A stretch of 6,978 nt of DNA, taken from Gammaproteobacteria bacterium (GTDB lineage Bacteria; Pseudomonadota; Gammaproteobacteria; Pseudomonadales; Pseudomonadaceae). Made by a program: the position numbers and the translations under genes. The notes beneath the pieces are model-generated. The model saw only the letters and a program-made list of their open reading frames with translations, had not been told where the DNA came from and made no database searches. Below, one piece after another: positions 6,517-6,978 of the stretch. The stretch lies in contig JAAZJF010000186.1 in NCBI GenBank assembly GCA_012800475.1, forward strand, positions 1 to 6,978, written 5' to 3'. How positions within the stretch are numbered: position 1 is the first letter of the stretch; each line of letters starts with the position of its first letter.

Positions 6517-6978
6517 TCTGCTGGAGCAATCGAGACCAGCTCAATTGGTCGCGGGAGTTGATGAAGTCGGGCGCGGCCCACTGTGTGGCCCGGTTGTCAC
6601 CGCTGCAGTCATTCTGGATCCGTTGCGACCTATTGCTGGGCTCAATGATTCAAAAAAACTCACTGAGAAAAAACGTGAAGCGTTATTTGTTGAAATCCAA
6701 GAAAAAGCCTTAGCTTGGTGCATCGCACGGGCGGATGTGGACGAAATTGATCGTCTTAATATCCTGCAAGCCACCATGCTCGCTATGCAGCGTGCTGTGG
6801 CTGGCTTGGCGATACAGCCTGATTTAGCTTTGATTGATGGTAATCGTTGCCCGCACTTGCCGATGGCGGCTGAGGCGATCGTGCAGGGCGATGGTTTAGT
6901 GGCAGAGATTTCTGCCGCATCGATTTTAGCGAAAGTCAGTCGTGATCGTGAGATGGCAGTGTTAGATGCACAATACCC
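6506..6978 (+). CDS. rnhB: Ribonuclease HII RnhB (3' end cut by the window edge)
   Basis: RNase HII cleaves RNA in RNA/DNA hybrids and starts removal of single misincorporated ribonucleotides from DNA. The frame opens at ATG 6506, inside the last codons of lpxB (11-nt overlap), and stays open to the edge: 157 whole codons plus two bases, against about 200 for the family. Residues visible are GVDEVGRGPLCGPV (17-30) with the catalytic Asp19 and Glu20 and the GRG motif, NDSKKL (47-52), LIDGN (109-113) with Asp111, and QGD (127-129) with Asp129. The SAASILAKVSRDREM helix (136-150) follows. All four expected acidic residues are present. A weak GGTGGG at 6492-6497 may serve as ribosome binding site, and coupling to lpxB is likely. 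The missing C-terminus lies beyond the window. Confidence 0.96.
   Translation, partial: MQLDLLEQSRPAQLVAGVDEVGRGPLCGPVVTAAVILDPLRPIAGLNDSKKLTEKKREALFVEIQEKALAWCIARADVDEIDRLNILQATMLAMQRAVAGLAIQPDLALIDGNRCPHLPMAAEAIVQGDGLVAEISAASILAKVSRDREMAVLDAQY

Noticed and set aside
6513..6713. 66-codon + strand frame over the lpxB/rnhB junction
   Set aside because: It lies out of frame over rnhB, whose catalytic motifs are clear in the frame starting at 6506.

Overview
The window is a compact, single-strand (+) envelope-biogenesis cluster in the order bamA - skp/ompH - lpxD - fabZ - lpxA - lpxB - rnhB. This order is known from gammaproteobacteria. The encoded proteins look closest to those of Pseudomonas: the FabZ and LpxA lengths (146 and 258 aa), long stretches of LpxA, LpxD and RnhB that match the P. 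aeruginosa proteins as I remember them, and Met169 in LpxA. Base composition is about half G+C (three 60-base rows counted by hand gave about 45, 48 and 57%). That is lower than typical Pseudomonas, so a lower-GC lineage of Pseudomonadaceae/Pseudomonadales is my best guess. I could not run a database search to confirm it.

Layout. Bases 1-78 are a short AT-rich upstream region with a possible weak promoter. Bases 79-2421 encode BamA, the outer-membrane beta-barrel insertase. Bases 2466-2969 encode Skp/OmpH, a periplasmic chaperone, from a GTG start. Bases 2971-3996 encode LpxD, 1 nt after the skp stop. A 149-nt non-coding gap (3997-4145) with a palindrome and inverted repeats separates lpxD from fabZ. 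From fabZ on, the genes overlap: fabZ/lpxA by 4 nt, lpxA/lpxB by 1 nt, and lpxB/rnhB by 11 nt. rnhB runs off the right edge, so only about its first 157 codons are present.

How the genes work together. BamA assembles outer-membrane proteins, and Skp holds those proteins soluble in the periplasm on the way to BamA. LpxA, LpxD and LpxB carry out cytoplasmic steps of lipid A synthesis (first acylation, second acylation, disaccharide formation). FabZ dehydrates 3-hydroxyacyl-ACP and so competes with LpxA and LpxD for the same substrate pool. Linking outer-membrane protein assembly, lipid A and fatty acid synthesis in one cluster plausibly balances the parts of the outer membrane. RnhB (RNase HII) is a genome-maintenance passenger commonly found at this end of the cluster.

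All genes look intact apart from the edge-truncated rnhB, with catalytic residues in place. I see no mobile element, CRISPR, tRNA/rRNA or novel defence-like system. The points most worth a second look are the unusual lpxD-fabZ gap and the predicted C10 acyl-chain preference of LpxA.
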